Assembly (NCBI RefSeq): GCF_019175385.1 | Contig: NC_083340.1 | Coordinates: 18,984,336-19,048,335 of the forward strand | Reading direction: 5' to 3' | From: Lycium barbarum | Taxonomy: Eukaryota > Streptophyta > Magnoliopsida > Solanales > Solanaceae | DNA: 64,000 nucleotides | Shown: positions 1 to 9,474 of the stretch, piece after piece | Numbering within the stretch: the first letter of the stretch is position 1 | Layout: each line of letters begins with the position of its first letter | Made by a program: the position numbers and the translations under genes | Notes under the pieces: generated by a model | Databases searched by the model: none | What the model was told of the DNA's origin: nothing | The model's input: only the letters and a program-made list of their open reading frames with translations

Positions 1-1350
1 CTGAGTGGCACCTGAAGTAGATGCTCCCCCTCTGCCTCTACCTCGACCTGCTGGAATTTGGGAAGTCTGCCCTGCTGGAATTTGGGAAGTCTGCCCTACC
101 GGGCGCACTAAAGAGGAACCAGTAGCTGATCCTGTGGGCTGAACCCCACCTCTGCCATACCTCGAGGGACAATCTCGCATCAAGTGCCCAATCTGTCCAC
201 AAACATAGCAAGCATCTGTGCCCTGGCGACATATCCCTGAATGTAATTTACCGCACTGACTACATCGCGGCACTGGTGGCCTGCTCTGGCTATGATCACC
301 CCCAAACTGAGAACCCGAAGCTCTCGAACTCTGACCCTGTCCTGAAAGAAAGGAGCGATCAAATCTCCTATCTGCAAATCGTGGAGGCGCACTAGTCGCC
401 GACTGGCCTGAATGTCTGGGATATGTCTGCCTCGATCCCCCTCTGTAATCACTACATTCCCCCATAGATCTGGCCCTCTTGCTTTTCCTTCTATCAATAT
501 CACGATCACCCCTTTGTGGATGCTGTCGTCCTTCTAAATTATGGGCATGGGCTTGAATTCGGGAAATATCCATCCCATCTTGCAACGAAGCCATCAAGCA
601 ATCCTTAAATAAATGTGTCCCTAAGCCACTCACAAACCTGTGCACCTTATCTCCCATGTCGGCCAACACAGTCGGGGCATATCGAGCCAAAGAATTAAAC
701 TGAAGGCTATACTCCGGGGCACTCATATTTCCTTGTTTCAAATTTAAGAATTTATCCGTTCTAGCTCGGCGGACCTCAGGTGGAAAATAATGGCGGATGA
801 AGGCATCTACAAATTCTTGCCAAACGGGAGGAGGCGCATCCTCTTTTCTTAATGATATCCAATTATTATACCATAATACCGCCACATCTCGGAGTCTATA
901 AGATGCAAACTCCACAGATTCAGTTTCGAAGGCATGAATAATCTTCAATGTCCTCAACATTTCATCAATAAAACTTTGCGGATCTTCATTCGGCTTTGAC
1001 CCGAAAAACACTGGAGGATTCAGACTCATGAAATCACGGGCTCTGGTACTAGCTTCCCTATCACTTGGACCCGCATTCTGCCGTTGTGCCTGGGCGGAAA
1101 CTAACTGTGTCAATAGGTGGATAAGCTCGGTCACTTGTTGACGCGAAGCAGCCGGTGGAGGAACTGGAGTTGAAGCTCCTCCTTGTTCTTCTACATTGGG
1201 CGGGGTGGAGGAAGTATTAGATGGGGCCTTATTATGTGACTCGACCTCTTCTACATTCATTGGCGGCTCTCTTTCTTCCCACATTTTCATCGTAGTCTTG
1301 CCCTTCTGGGCGGTTGTAGCTTTTCCCTTTGGCGGCATTTCAGAAATCAT
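1..1350 (-). CDS. gag: gag polyprotein, 5' part, retrotransposon_gag plus CCHC knuckle (partial)
   Basis: An uninterrupted frame of 450 codons runs from ATG at 1350 to the window edge; a second in-frame ATG at 1338 (MPPKGK) is an alternative start. After a proline/glutamine-rich N-terminus come the retrotransposon gag signatures: FFGSKPNEDPQSFIDEM (about 1000-955), a VLWYNNW segment near 870, and FIRHYFPPEVRRARTDKFLNL near 790. A CX2CX4HX4C zinc knuckle (CYVCGQIGHLMRDC) is encoded at 210-169, where C, C, H and C are all present. The protein would form the virus-like particle and bind genomic RNA. No stop or frameshift is visible, unlike the other retroelements here, so this copy may be comparatively young. 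Confidence 0.85.
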   Translation of the reverse strand, partial: MISEMPPKGKATTAQKGKTTMKMWEEREPPMNVEEVESHNKAPSNTSSTPPNVEEQGGASTPVPPPAASRQQVTELIHLLTQLVSAQAQRQNAGPSDREASTRARDFMSLNPPVFFGSKPNEDPQSFIDEMLRTLKIIHAFETESVEFASYRLRDVAVLWYNNWISLRKEDAPPPVWQEFVDAFIRHYFPPEVRRARTDKFLNLKQGNMSAPEYSLQFNSLARYAPTVLADMGDKVHRFVSGLGTHLFKDCLMASLQDGMDISRIQAHAHNLEGRQHPQRGDRDIDRRKSKRARSMGECSDYRGGSRQTYPRHSGQSATSAPPRFADRRFDRSFLSGQGQSSRASGSQFGGDHSQSRPPVPRCSQCGKLHSGICRQGTDACYVCGQIGHLMRDCPSRYGRGGVQPTGSATGSSLVRPVGQTSQIPAGQTSQIPAGRGRGRGGASTSGATQ

Positions 1351-1526
1351 AGCACACTATTAAGAGGAGAAAATCTTATAACACAACTCTATCGCACGAT
1401 CTCTTAAGATGAAAGATGGTCATTTCCTAAATGCCCTGTAGCCTCATGTTTATTAGTGTGGTGCGCAACACACCATAAACAAGACTCTACTAGACACAGC
1501 TCGTAGACATTTCCTAGGATTGAACT

Positions 1527-1538
1527 GCTCTGATACCT
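1527..1538 (-). other. Primer binding site, initiator tRNA-Met
   Basis: The minus strand reads AGGTATCAGAGC, 11 of 12 bases of the usual plant TGGTATCAGAGC primer site complementary to the 3' end of initiator tRNA-Met. It lies 4 bp inside the LTR end at 1543, as expected for the start of minus-strand synthesis. Confidence 0.8.
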
Positions 1539-1705
1539 TTTTTGTCACGACCCGGCTAGGGGCCATGACGGGTACCCGGGTCTAACCACCGAGCACCATT
1601 CATTCTACTACTCATCATACTCATTAAGTGTACATTCATTTATTATATACTCAAATCATAGGAAAACCACTTCTCATTTGGAAACATAATTACTCTTATA
1701 TATTA

Positions 1706-1737
<32 letters not shown>

Positions 1738-2326
1738 GTACATAAGCCCTTCGGCCATCAAAATAATAATATGTATATACAATAGTGACATCGTGAGACC
1801 ATACTACCCACACATGCGTATCTACGAGCCTCTACTAGAGTACTAGACATATGGACGGGACAAGACCCCGTCGTGCCCAAAATACATATACATATATATA
1901 TACACGAAAGAATAAACCAAATAGCACCTCTGGAGTAATGGAGTGCTCCTGTAAATCTGCTGATAACTTCTACGAGTCTAGATCACCTCTCTGTCTACCT
2001 GTGGGCATGAACACAACGTCCAAAGAAAATGGACATCAGTACGAACATTGTACTGAGTATGTAAGACATGAATGAAATGAACATAATAGACGAATCATAA
2101 GACATAGGATGAAGATATAACCTGCGTGAGTTTTATGGGTGAATACATTTCTTACATCTATCATATATATATATATATATATATATAATCATAGTACATG
2201 AATCATCATAGCGCATATATCATCGCATCATAATCATCATCGTTAACCCGCGTCTGGGTAACCATCATATGCTGCCCACTAGTAGTGTTCATATCCGGCC
2301 CTCTAGGCTCTGTGTAAACATAGCAT

Positions 2327-2432
2327 CCCGCCTTAGCGGTGACATGCCCGACCATTTAGGCACGGTGGAATCGTATGCAGCCCGCCTTAGCGGTGACATG
2401 CCCGGCCAATTAGGCACGGTGGAATTGTATCG
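2327..2432. repeat. Two-copy 54-bp tandem duplication inside the LTR
   Basis: CCCGCCTTAGCGGTGACATG starts at 2327 and again at 2381, each followed by TTAGGCACGGTGGAAT; only a few bases differ between copies. It occupies the same part of the LTR as the CTGCCC minisatellite of the related solo LTR, which also ends its units in GGTGG. Confidence 0.8.
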
Positions 2433-3694
2433 TCATACAATCAATCATATACTCATCTCATAGGCATATCATAAACTTACATATCACAACTTAGCATCAT
2501 TATACATTTATCATAAAAACATACATTAGAACTTGAAGGCAACTATGGCTATGTCGGGGTGACATAAGGTCATGAACTCCCGATTATATTATGGAGTAAT
2601 CATCAACATCATATCTCACCTTGAAGGAACTAACATTTTAAGGTGAGTGTACACAAGGAAAAACATCAATGGAACCATACTTAGAATCACTAGCTTCATG
2701 GACATCTTACTTTACTCTAGGATTCTTTATACTTAAACTCATCATCATCGTTATCTTGCTCGTCGTATCTCTTTTCTTTATCTCATACATATATAGCTCA
2801 TTACAGTCATGGACTCATAGTTCCTTTATTTTGGAAGATTACAGAGAATTGAGAAGATTCATGTCATAGGAGTCATGCCTTAGAAAGAAGGGACTAGCCT
2901 TACATACCTCTTTCGTTTTACAGTTTTATTGCTTGATCGTTCCCCTTCGATGCTCGCGTTTCTACCTTCAAGAGGATTTGTATCAACATTAGTTAATCGA
3001 TTATATGAACGTGTCACTATTGCTAGAGAAAATTGAGCAGCATTTCCTTTGTTTCTACTACTTTCTCCATATCATATATCAACTCCCAAACATCCATAAC
3101 AACATTCACAATATAATAGGCAACAATCATCATTCATTTGCATTATCCGTATTTCACAATTTCACTTCAATTTCTCCATAATTGTGGTTATAGTTCACTA
3201 TTGCGTTTTCTCACATATAATACTTACCCCATGTTCTAAATGTCATTTATAGCGTACTCATAATCACAACATATCAATATTCATAATTCACCCCAAACGA
3301 CAACTCAGCAATGACACTATTCCCACATTCATGACCCATTTTCTATATCCTTCTACAATCCAAGTGTTTTAACTTTTCAACACCTTAAACAACATGGAAT
3401 GATCATAAAACTCACCTTAGATAATGGAAGAATAAGCCTTGAGTTGAAATTCTCTTCTTGCACCAAAAACCTAGCTCACTTCCCTTGGGATTTCTCGGCT
3501 TAGATGAACTTTGATATACTTCATACACTTGATTTTGCGGGTTTGATGAAGTTGATCATAGTTTTCTCTTGGGTTCTTGTGGGTGAAGAGTGGAGAGGAT
3601 TCTAGAGTGTTCTTGAAATGTGGAGAGTGGAAATGAAAAGAAATAAATGAGGGAGAGGGTCCTTATATCAACTTAAAAATCTGTCCCGACCTGA

Positions 3695-3845
3695 ACATAC
3701 GGACCAACATACGGTCCGTATATTTTATACTGACCGTATGTCTGGACCGTATGTTTGGTCCAGTGAAGGCCCTCATTCTGGGCAGAACATACGGTTGGAA
3801 ATACGGTCCGTATGTTTTATACGGCCAGTATGTTTGGCCGTATAA
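3695..3845. repeat. Cluster of CG-rich palindromes in U3 (TACGGTCCGTA)
   Basis: The perfect palindrome TACGGTCCGTA occurs at 3710-3720 and again within 3801-3813, surrounded by half sites (ACATACGGAC, GGACCGTATG, TACGGCCAGTATG, TTGGCCGTAT). In element orientation the cluster lies roughly 350-500 bp from the LTR start, within U3, where promoter elements are expected. Function is not shown. Confidence 0.75.
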
Positions 3846-5096
3846 TGCCCAGCTCTCCGAAGTTCGTTCTCGTCGACTCGTTTGATCTCCAATCCTTATG
3901 GAACCTTCTTGACATTTGTTTAATACTTCATTAGCAATCTAAACATCCCTATAACGTTTCCTCAAGGCCTTACCAAACAATCCTTAACACCATAATTTAC
4001 GAAACCTTTCCTAAACCCCACTTATACTCCACTTGTCCTTATCAATCCTTATTTCATCAATTCATATAACTTTAAAATCTTAACGTATGCATTCTAAGAC
4101 CACTAAATATCCGTCTTATCGTCTTAAGAACTTCCTGTTACCCTTAGGCTCGCATTGGTTCATTCACTACACGACGACATGAAATTTCCAAGGTGTAACA
4201 ATTTAATTTTTTAGTACTCTTATCAAAATATTCCCTCTGTTTCAATTAATGTGAACCTATTACTATTTGGGGAGTCTACGAGTGTCACACCCCAACCTTG
4301 GTAAGGCGTGACTGACACTCGGCACCCTACAGGAACCGAGCGAGCCTAATTGTAACTCACGTTTTCTGTATCTCGAAAGGCAACATAAGACCAAGGTACT
4401 ATAAGCCATAGTGGCACAAGCCCAAAAGATAACATACTTACGTCTTCAAACTAATCTCGTGTGTATGTGCCAGTAAGGCTATCTATAATAATGATACAAC
4501 ATAGTATAAGTCGAGATAATTATAGGATATCTAACTGTGTAAATCTGTCTACGAGCCTCTACAGGAGTACATGACATAAAGTGGCCGGAACACGGCCCCG
4601 CCATACCCATGCAAATGCATATGCAGCCATGCTGACTCACACGGAAACTCCGAAGCAAGTGGAGTGCCACGACTCTGCCTGCTGAGCTGGTATCCTTACT
4701 GAAAGATCCGTCATCTGTATCTCAAGACCTGCGAGCATGAAACGCAGCGCCCCCAGCAAAGGGACGTCAGTACGAGCAATGTAATGAGTATGCATGGCTG
4801 AAAGTGCAACAAAATAGCCATATACTAAAGATGAGAAGAATAAGAATCAACCTGGAATTTCTGAACGATCGATGGAAATCTAGCATATGTATACATACCT
4901 CTTCATCTTCTTGTGATCTTTACTAGGTCTGTATACCCTACCATAGTCCTGGTTATCTTATCGTCAAACGTTATCTGAACATGTGTTGCGGTGTGCAACC
5001 CGATCTATATATGATACATGTCTCTCTATACTCTCGCATGTTTAACCATATATGTGAAAGTACTGTGCCTTTATCTTACTAATCATCTTATACTAA

Positions 5097-5421
5097 CTGC
5101 CCAACTGATTAGTGGTAACTGCCCGACCGGCTGCAGTCCGGTGGTAATAACTGCCCGTCCGATTATCGCCCGACGGTAGAGCGCAACTGCCCGACTGATC
5201 AGCGGTAACTGCCCGACTGGATGGAGTCCAGTGGTAAATATATACATATATATCTGCCCAACCGGCCGTGGCACGGTGGTAATAACTGCCCAACTAGTCG
5301 TAGCATGGTGGTAAATACATAACTGCCCAACTGGGCGTAGACCAGTGGTAAATACATACCTGCCCAACCAGACTTAGCCCGGTGGTAACATCTGCCCGAC
5401 TGGTCGTAGACCAGTGGTAAT
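5097..5421. repeat. Minisatellite, about ten CTGCCC...GGTAA units
   Basis: Units start CTGCCC[A/G]AC at 5097, 5119, 5151, 5187, 5209, 5253, 5285, 5323, 5360 and 5391 and end in GGTGGTAA or AGTGGTAA. Unit length varies from about 22 to 44 bp. Both strands are open across it, which explains the repetitive predicted peptides here; it is noncoding LTR sequence. Confidence 0.85.
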
Positions 5422-6720
5422 TATAATCAACATCATGACCAAACCTCTACGAGTAACCTCTATGCACTTCTCATAGCCACCATTTATTCGCTAATGTCCA
5501 CATAATCACATAAGACTTATAACACATCTCTGGGCCACAACATATAGATATATGCGCTGCAGAACGTGCAACCCAATCCAGTCTCTCATATAGAATCCCT
5601 TTATATAATTATAGTACTCATTTCTTATCTATTCACTTCTAAGCTCTTCTCGTGACCATCAATTATCCGTCCGCGCTTCTATTATCATATAAAACTCATA
5701 AGCATTTTTCTAAGCCCTTAAGACTTCTTCCCGCTTAACTAAACATTAGCCAAATCTTGAGATACATCATAAGTCTCTCTTCTAGTATCAAATACCTCGT
5801 TAGGGATCCTTCGCTAGCACTCTATTCATGTCCCACAAAACATTCCTTAGGACACATTCCTAAGCTCATTGGATTGTTATTACTATGGAACTATCGTTAT
5901 CGCTATATCTCACCTTGAAGGAACAAATATCATAAGGTAAGATCAACATCAATGAATAACACCAATAGCCATGAAACAAGCTCAAGGATATCACAAGAAC
6001 GTCGGGAAGTGTAAGCTTTGGTACTTTTAGAAACAAGGTTATTGAAGATGTCATATATAGGTTCACAACAAAGGAATCATGCCTTAGAAAGAAAGGTTTA
6101 GCCTTAACATACCTTTCGGTCTTCTTAGTCACCCCAAGTTCATTCTCCCAAGCTCGTATGTCTACATATAAATCATTTATACTATCATTAGACTCGTTTC
6201 CACACACTTGTCTCAAGCATTTAAATGAAACCCCTTTTTGAATCTGCCGAAATTCGGGCAGCATCTCCCCTGTTTATATGCCTAGCCCAAAATCATAATT
6301 CAGCAACCAACAACAACAAAAACAATACCAACATCAATAACATCATTTCCAACACCAATATGTACCATAAAATAGCCCACACGCTGTTTTCCAACTTCCA
6401 TAACTAACCAACTTACTACACAATTATTTGATGACTTTATCTCCATAAATAAGCCTTAAAAAATACTAAAAGAGAAAGATTCATACCTTTTTTCTTGTTA
6501 AGACAGCAATATCCTCAATATCCACGCTAAAATCCACCGCAAAACAATACTAGAATCACCATCTTGTGTTACCCGAACCTAAACTACTACTCCGCTACTT
6601 GAAAATTGCTCACTTTTTGTTTCCCTCACTCTCTCTCTTCAATTTCTGGAATTTTCTAGCAAAATCTGATGGAAAAAGGGGGTATTACCCTTTATATAGG
6701 GGTCAAATTCGGGTCGGGTT

Positions 6721-6775
6721 CACTGTAGCATTTTACTGTAGCAGCACTGTAGCAAGTCGGTTACTGTAGCAGCGT
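6721..6775. repeat. Four ACTGTAGCA repeats in the solo LTR U3
   Basis: ACTGTAGCA occurs at 6722, 6735, 6746 and 6763. The cluster lies about 360-410 bp from the LTR start in element orientation, the same relative place as the palindrome cluster in the related LTR at 3695-3845. Confidence 0.8.
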
Positions 6776-7526
6776 TTCTACTCTGTCAGCCTAACTTGTA
6801 ATGTCCATAATTCCCCACTTCGATGCCGTATCGACGAGCGATTTATTGTGTTGGAAATTAGACATGACGAACTTTATTTCAGGATTTTACTTTGCCTCAA
6901 AACTCCTCATCTACTAAAATATATTCTTTCTCCAAGTTGGGCCAAAATTGCCCCTCATGTTTTCTTCCAAGTTCCAACAAATTTAATTTCCTTAATTCAC
7001 TTGCCCTTCAATCCTTTCATAGCTTACTATATGAACTTAAATCCTTATAACCATAAGTTAAACACATATAAGCTCACATACCTCCTGAAAGGTAGCTCGA
7101 ATCTCAACATACGAAACTACGGGGTGTAATAACGAGGTGGTTCTTTGACCACGTTTTTCTTATATTTTTTCTAAATTATTGGAATTGTAAATTATCATAA
7201 CTTATAGTACTTTTTATGTAGTTTTTAAATATATAAATTTTATTTTTACAAACTTGAAAATTCTATGTCAAAATTTACGATCAAAGCTATAATGTTTGAC
7301 CCTCGTACTCCGAAAAGATTCACATAAATTGAAACGGAGGGAGTGTTATTTAACTTTTGGTTGTTTTAGACCAATAATATGAACCTTAGTAAACATAGTC
7401 GGTTCCAAACACAGAGAAAGATGGAAAATCGCAAACTTGTGATAGGTTGACAATCAACATAAGACTCAATCATGCTGAATCTTCTAAATACTTGGAAAAA
7501 CAAAGCAGAACTAACACAAAGGATTC

Positions 7527-7529
<3 letters not shown>

Positions 7530-7570
<41 letters not shown>
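7530..7570. repeat. (TA)n microsatellite
   Basis: An uninterrupted run of TA dinucleotides. Similar TA tracts lie near 1711-1736, 2163-2187, 26839-26861, 28328-28375 (expanded in one Athila LTR only) and 56448-56505; an ATA tract lies at 26865-26899 and a CT tract at 22866-22907. Confidence 0.9.
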
Positions 7571-7576
<6 letters not shown>

Positions 7577-7635
7577 CTAGATGATGAAAGCCTGTGCTAG
7601 CACGGGCGCAACACAAAAAATAGTATCACACTTTT

Positions 7636-7846
7636 CTTTTTAGTCTGTCTAAAAAAGAATGATATATTTTTATATTTAGAAATCATTTAACTTGAAACTT
7701 CCCCTTTTACTTTTAATGAAATGATTTAAATCCACACAAATATTTATGACTTGTTTAGACCATAAGTTTGAAACATCTTTCCTTTCTTTTTAAAACTTCG
7801 TGCCTAGTCAAACTATGTCACATAAATTCGGACAGAAAGAGTACCT
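7636..7846. mobile_element. Degenerate Stowaway-like MITE
   Basis: The right end reads ATGTCACATAAATTCGGACAGAAAGAG and the left end TTTAGTCTGTCTAAAAAAG in inverted relation (each part of a CTCYYTCYGTCYNAATTTATGTGAC terminus). Its interior resembles the MITE at 35480-35693 in the opposite orientation (AAATGATTTAAAT, TTACTTTTAATGAAATGAT). The ends are eroded and no clean TA duplication remains. Confidence 0.5.
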
Positions 7847-7874
7847 TTTTAGTAATATAATTATGGAATTTTTA

Positions 7875-8900
7875 TTATAGAAGGTATTACAATTCAATTA
7901 ATTGAAAAAATCAATAAATTATTTTACTTAGTCCGCTTCTCCCATATATGACTTTCCTAGTTTGGTTCTCCAATTGAAAGATTTGAAATACACCTTCTCC
8001 TACCGAATTAATTTTTAAGTATAGACCAACTTCATCATTTTAAGAAAATATGTGTATCGTTTCTTGACCGTTTATATTTCATCTTCTTGATGTTATTCCT
8101 CATTATTTGTGTGAGACGTATGTGTCTAAAATTAGTGCATTTTTATCCTTACCCAAAGGTATAAGTTTTAAATCTTTTGGTTTTATGACTTCTTTAGCGG
8201 TTTTTGTGTTCAATTTAAATCGTTATTTCTTTTTTCCTGAATTTCTCTTCTTTAAATTTTCTTTAAGCGTACTTTTACCATTTTCTGAACTTATTATCAT
8301 TTTTTTTTTGCAATTGTCTCCTAATTCTTCACGTGGACCCTACCTTGATTTTTTGTTTTGTTTATTACTATTATAGAAGAGTGGGTTGACGTTATTATAG
8401 AAAGTATTATAACTCAATTAATTGAAAATATCAATAAGTTAATTTACTTAGTCCGTTTCTCCCATATATGACTTTTCTGGTTTGGTTCTCCAATTGAAAG
8501 ATTTGAAATACACCTTCTCCTACCGAGTTTCATGCCATCATCTCTTTCTACTAAACACTGAAAAGCACTTTCATGTGTTAGCATCTGTTGTAGTCTTAAA
8601 TTTTAAAGTATAGACCAACTTCATCATTTTAAGAAAATATGTGTATACGTTTCTTGACCATTTATATTTCGTCTTCTTGATGTTATTCCTCATTATTTGT
8701 GTGAGACGTATGTGTCTAAATTGGGTATAAGTTTTAAATCTTTTGGTTTTATGACTTCTTTAGTGGTTTTTGTGTTCAATTTAAATCGTTATTTATTTTT
8801 TCATGAATTTCTCTTCTTTAAATTTTCTCTAAGCGTACCTTTACCATTTTCTGAACTTATTATCATTATTTAAATGTCCTATTTTTATTTTTATTTGCAA
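7875..8900. repeat. Direct duplication of a ~520-bp AT-rich block
   Basis: The block starting ATTATAGAAGGTATTACAAT at 7875 recurs from 8394, sharing CTCCAATTGAAAGATTTGAA, GTGAGACGTATGTGTCTAAA and TTGCAATTGTCTCC. The second copy has an extra ~75 bp near 8528-8602. A third partial copy of the GCAATTGTCTCC end lies near 8946-8985. No protein is supported in either copy. Confidence 0.75.
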
Positions 8901-9058
8901 TTGTCTCCGACTTCTTCACGTGAATCCCACCTTATTTTTTTTTCTTGCAATTGTCTCCTAATTGTTCATGTGGACCCCACCTTAATTTTTTTTTTAAAAT
9001 TTATATTTCTACTATTGTAGAAGAGTTGGGCCCACCTTTTAAAAAATATATATATATA

Positions 9059-9099
9059 TTAGAAGAGTGGGTGGTTGACGACCAAACCCACTCTTCTAA
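9059..9099. repeat. Perfect 13-bp inverted repeat
   Basis: TTAGAAGAGTGGG at 9059-9071 and CCCACTCTTCTAA at 9087-9099 are exact reverse complements separated by 15 bp. It sits at the possible 5' end of the Helitron-like block and may mark abutting copies in opposite orientation. Confidence 0.8.
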
Positions 9100-9205
9100 T
9101 AGTAGAAATATAACGAGTGAAAATCATTTATACCCCCAACTATGCTTTAAAAATTAAACTCCCCCCTCAACTTTGAAAATCATTTACACCCCCCTCATTT
9201 TACAT

Positions 9206-9471
9206 CACTACTAAAAAAATCTCTATTTTCCCACTGATTTCTCACTGAAAAATATTCAGAGACTATTTTCCACTGAATATTGGTGGGAAAAACCTAAATA
9301 ATATTATTTTTACACGAAAAAATTAGAAAATTTCTCAGTGTTTCAATGGGAACCTGTTTCCCACCAAGCGTTTTCACATTGAGCTGGCTGGGAACAAGGT
9401 GGAAAAATTATGTTTTATGGCACAATTTTTCCATTGAATGTCCGTGGGAAAAACGTCTATTTCTAGTAGTG
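9206..9471. mobile_element. CACTA-type MITE, 266 bp, 3-bp duplication CAT
   Basis: The element begins CACTACTAAAAAAATCTC and ends TCTATTTCTAGTAGTG, giving inverted termini CACTACTA[A/G]AAA. It is flanked by CAT at 9203-9205 and 9472-9474, the 3-bp duplication typical of CACTA (EnSpm) elements. The interior is arranged around TTTCCCAC and GTGGGAAA repeats in both orientations. There is no coding capacity, so it would need a transposase in trans. Confidence 0.85.
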
Positions 9472-9474
9472 CAT

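Larger units (their letters stand above)
1..4200 (-). mobile_element. Partial Ty3/gypsy chromovirus (Tekay/Del-like), 5' LTR to gag
   Basis: On the minus strand this reads 5' LTR (4200-1543), primer binding site, leader, then gag running off position 1. Protease, RT, integrase and the 3' LTR lie outside the window. The LTR of about 2.66 kb, its TGTTACACC start and TGACA end, and the gag sequence fit the Tekay/Del chromovirus lineage, known for very long LTRs. The target duplication cannot be checked because the other end is missing. Lineage rests on family knowledge; boundaries are read directly. Confidence 0.85.
1543..4200 (-). repeat. 5' long terminal repeat, Tekay/Del-like, 2.66 kb
   Basis: Bounded by TGTCACGACC at 1543 and AGGTGTAACA ending at 4200; on the element's strand it begins TGTTACACCT and ends GGTCGTGACA. 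It contains TA microsatellites (near 1700-1736 and 2163-2187), a 54-bp tandem duplication and a palindrome cluster. Segments near 2610-2650 and 2868-2905 (motifs CTCACCTTGAAGGAAC and TCATGCCTTAGAAAGAA) recur in the solo LTR at 5908-5940 and 6072-6115, so the two LTRs are diverged relatives. The open reading frames inside are not genes. Confidence 0.85.
4283..7131 (-). mobile_element. Solo LTR, Tekay/Del-like, 2.85 kb, with 5-bp duplication
   Basis: The element is flanked by acgag at 4278-4282 and 7132-7136, a perfect 5-bp duplication. It runs from TGTCACACCCC to GGGGTGTAATA; on the minus strand it begins TATTACACCCC, so the expected terminal TG has become TA. No coding region lies between the ends, so only a recombined LTR remains. 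It shares blocks with the LTR at 1543-4200, contains a CTGCCC minisatellite and a cluster of ACTGTAGCA repeats, and sits inside a MITE. Open frames within it are incidental. Confidence 0.85.
4231..7344. mobile_element. Stowaway-like MITE, interrupted by a solo LTR
   Basis: The left end carries CCCTCTGTTTCAATTAATGTG (shown in parts) from 4233, and the right end, read on the opposite strand, CTCCCTCCGTTTCAATTTAT ending near 7343. These are inverted copies of one terminus, the CTCCCTCCGTTTCAA type of plant Stowaway MITEs. Removing the inserted LTR (4283-7131) and one duplicated acgag leaves about 260 bp, a normal MITE size. Two similar elements lie at 7636-7846 and 35480-35693. Confidence 0.7.
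7577..9105 (-). mobile_element. Helitron-like element; 3' terminus clear, 5' end tentative
   Basis: On the minus strand the sequence reads GCCCGTGCTAGCACAGGC, a near-perfect hairpin, then about ten bases, then CTAGT at 7581-7577. A short GC-rich hairpin followed by CTRR(T) is the 3' signature of Helitrons. The 5' end is less certain: the minus strand at about 9105 begins TCTACTATTAGAAGAGTGGG, which resembles a Helitron TC start, but that motif is part of an inverted repeat and recurs at 8367 and 9005. No RepHel coding sequence is present, so it would be non-autonomous. Confidence 0.45.

Noticed and set aside
2669..2869. Small plus-strand frame with two hydrophobic stretches, like a membrane microprotein
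   Set aside because: It lies entirely inside the LTR at 1543-4200, overlaps a block conserved with the other LTR at the DNA level only, and has no coding context.
5083..5367. Overlapping minus-strand frames of repetitive peptide
   Set aside because: They are produced by the CTGCCC minisatellite, which is open in several frames.
5097..5421. CRISPR-like spaced repeats
   Set aside because: Unit and spacer lengths vary, the units themselves are degenerate, and the context is a plant LTR.
4231..7344. A single 3.1-kb DNA transposon bounded by the CCCTCTGTTTCAA ends
   Set aside because: The acgag duplication and TGT...ACA termini show the interior is an inserted LTR, not part of the element.
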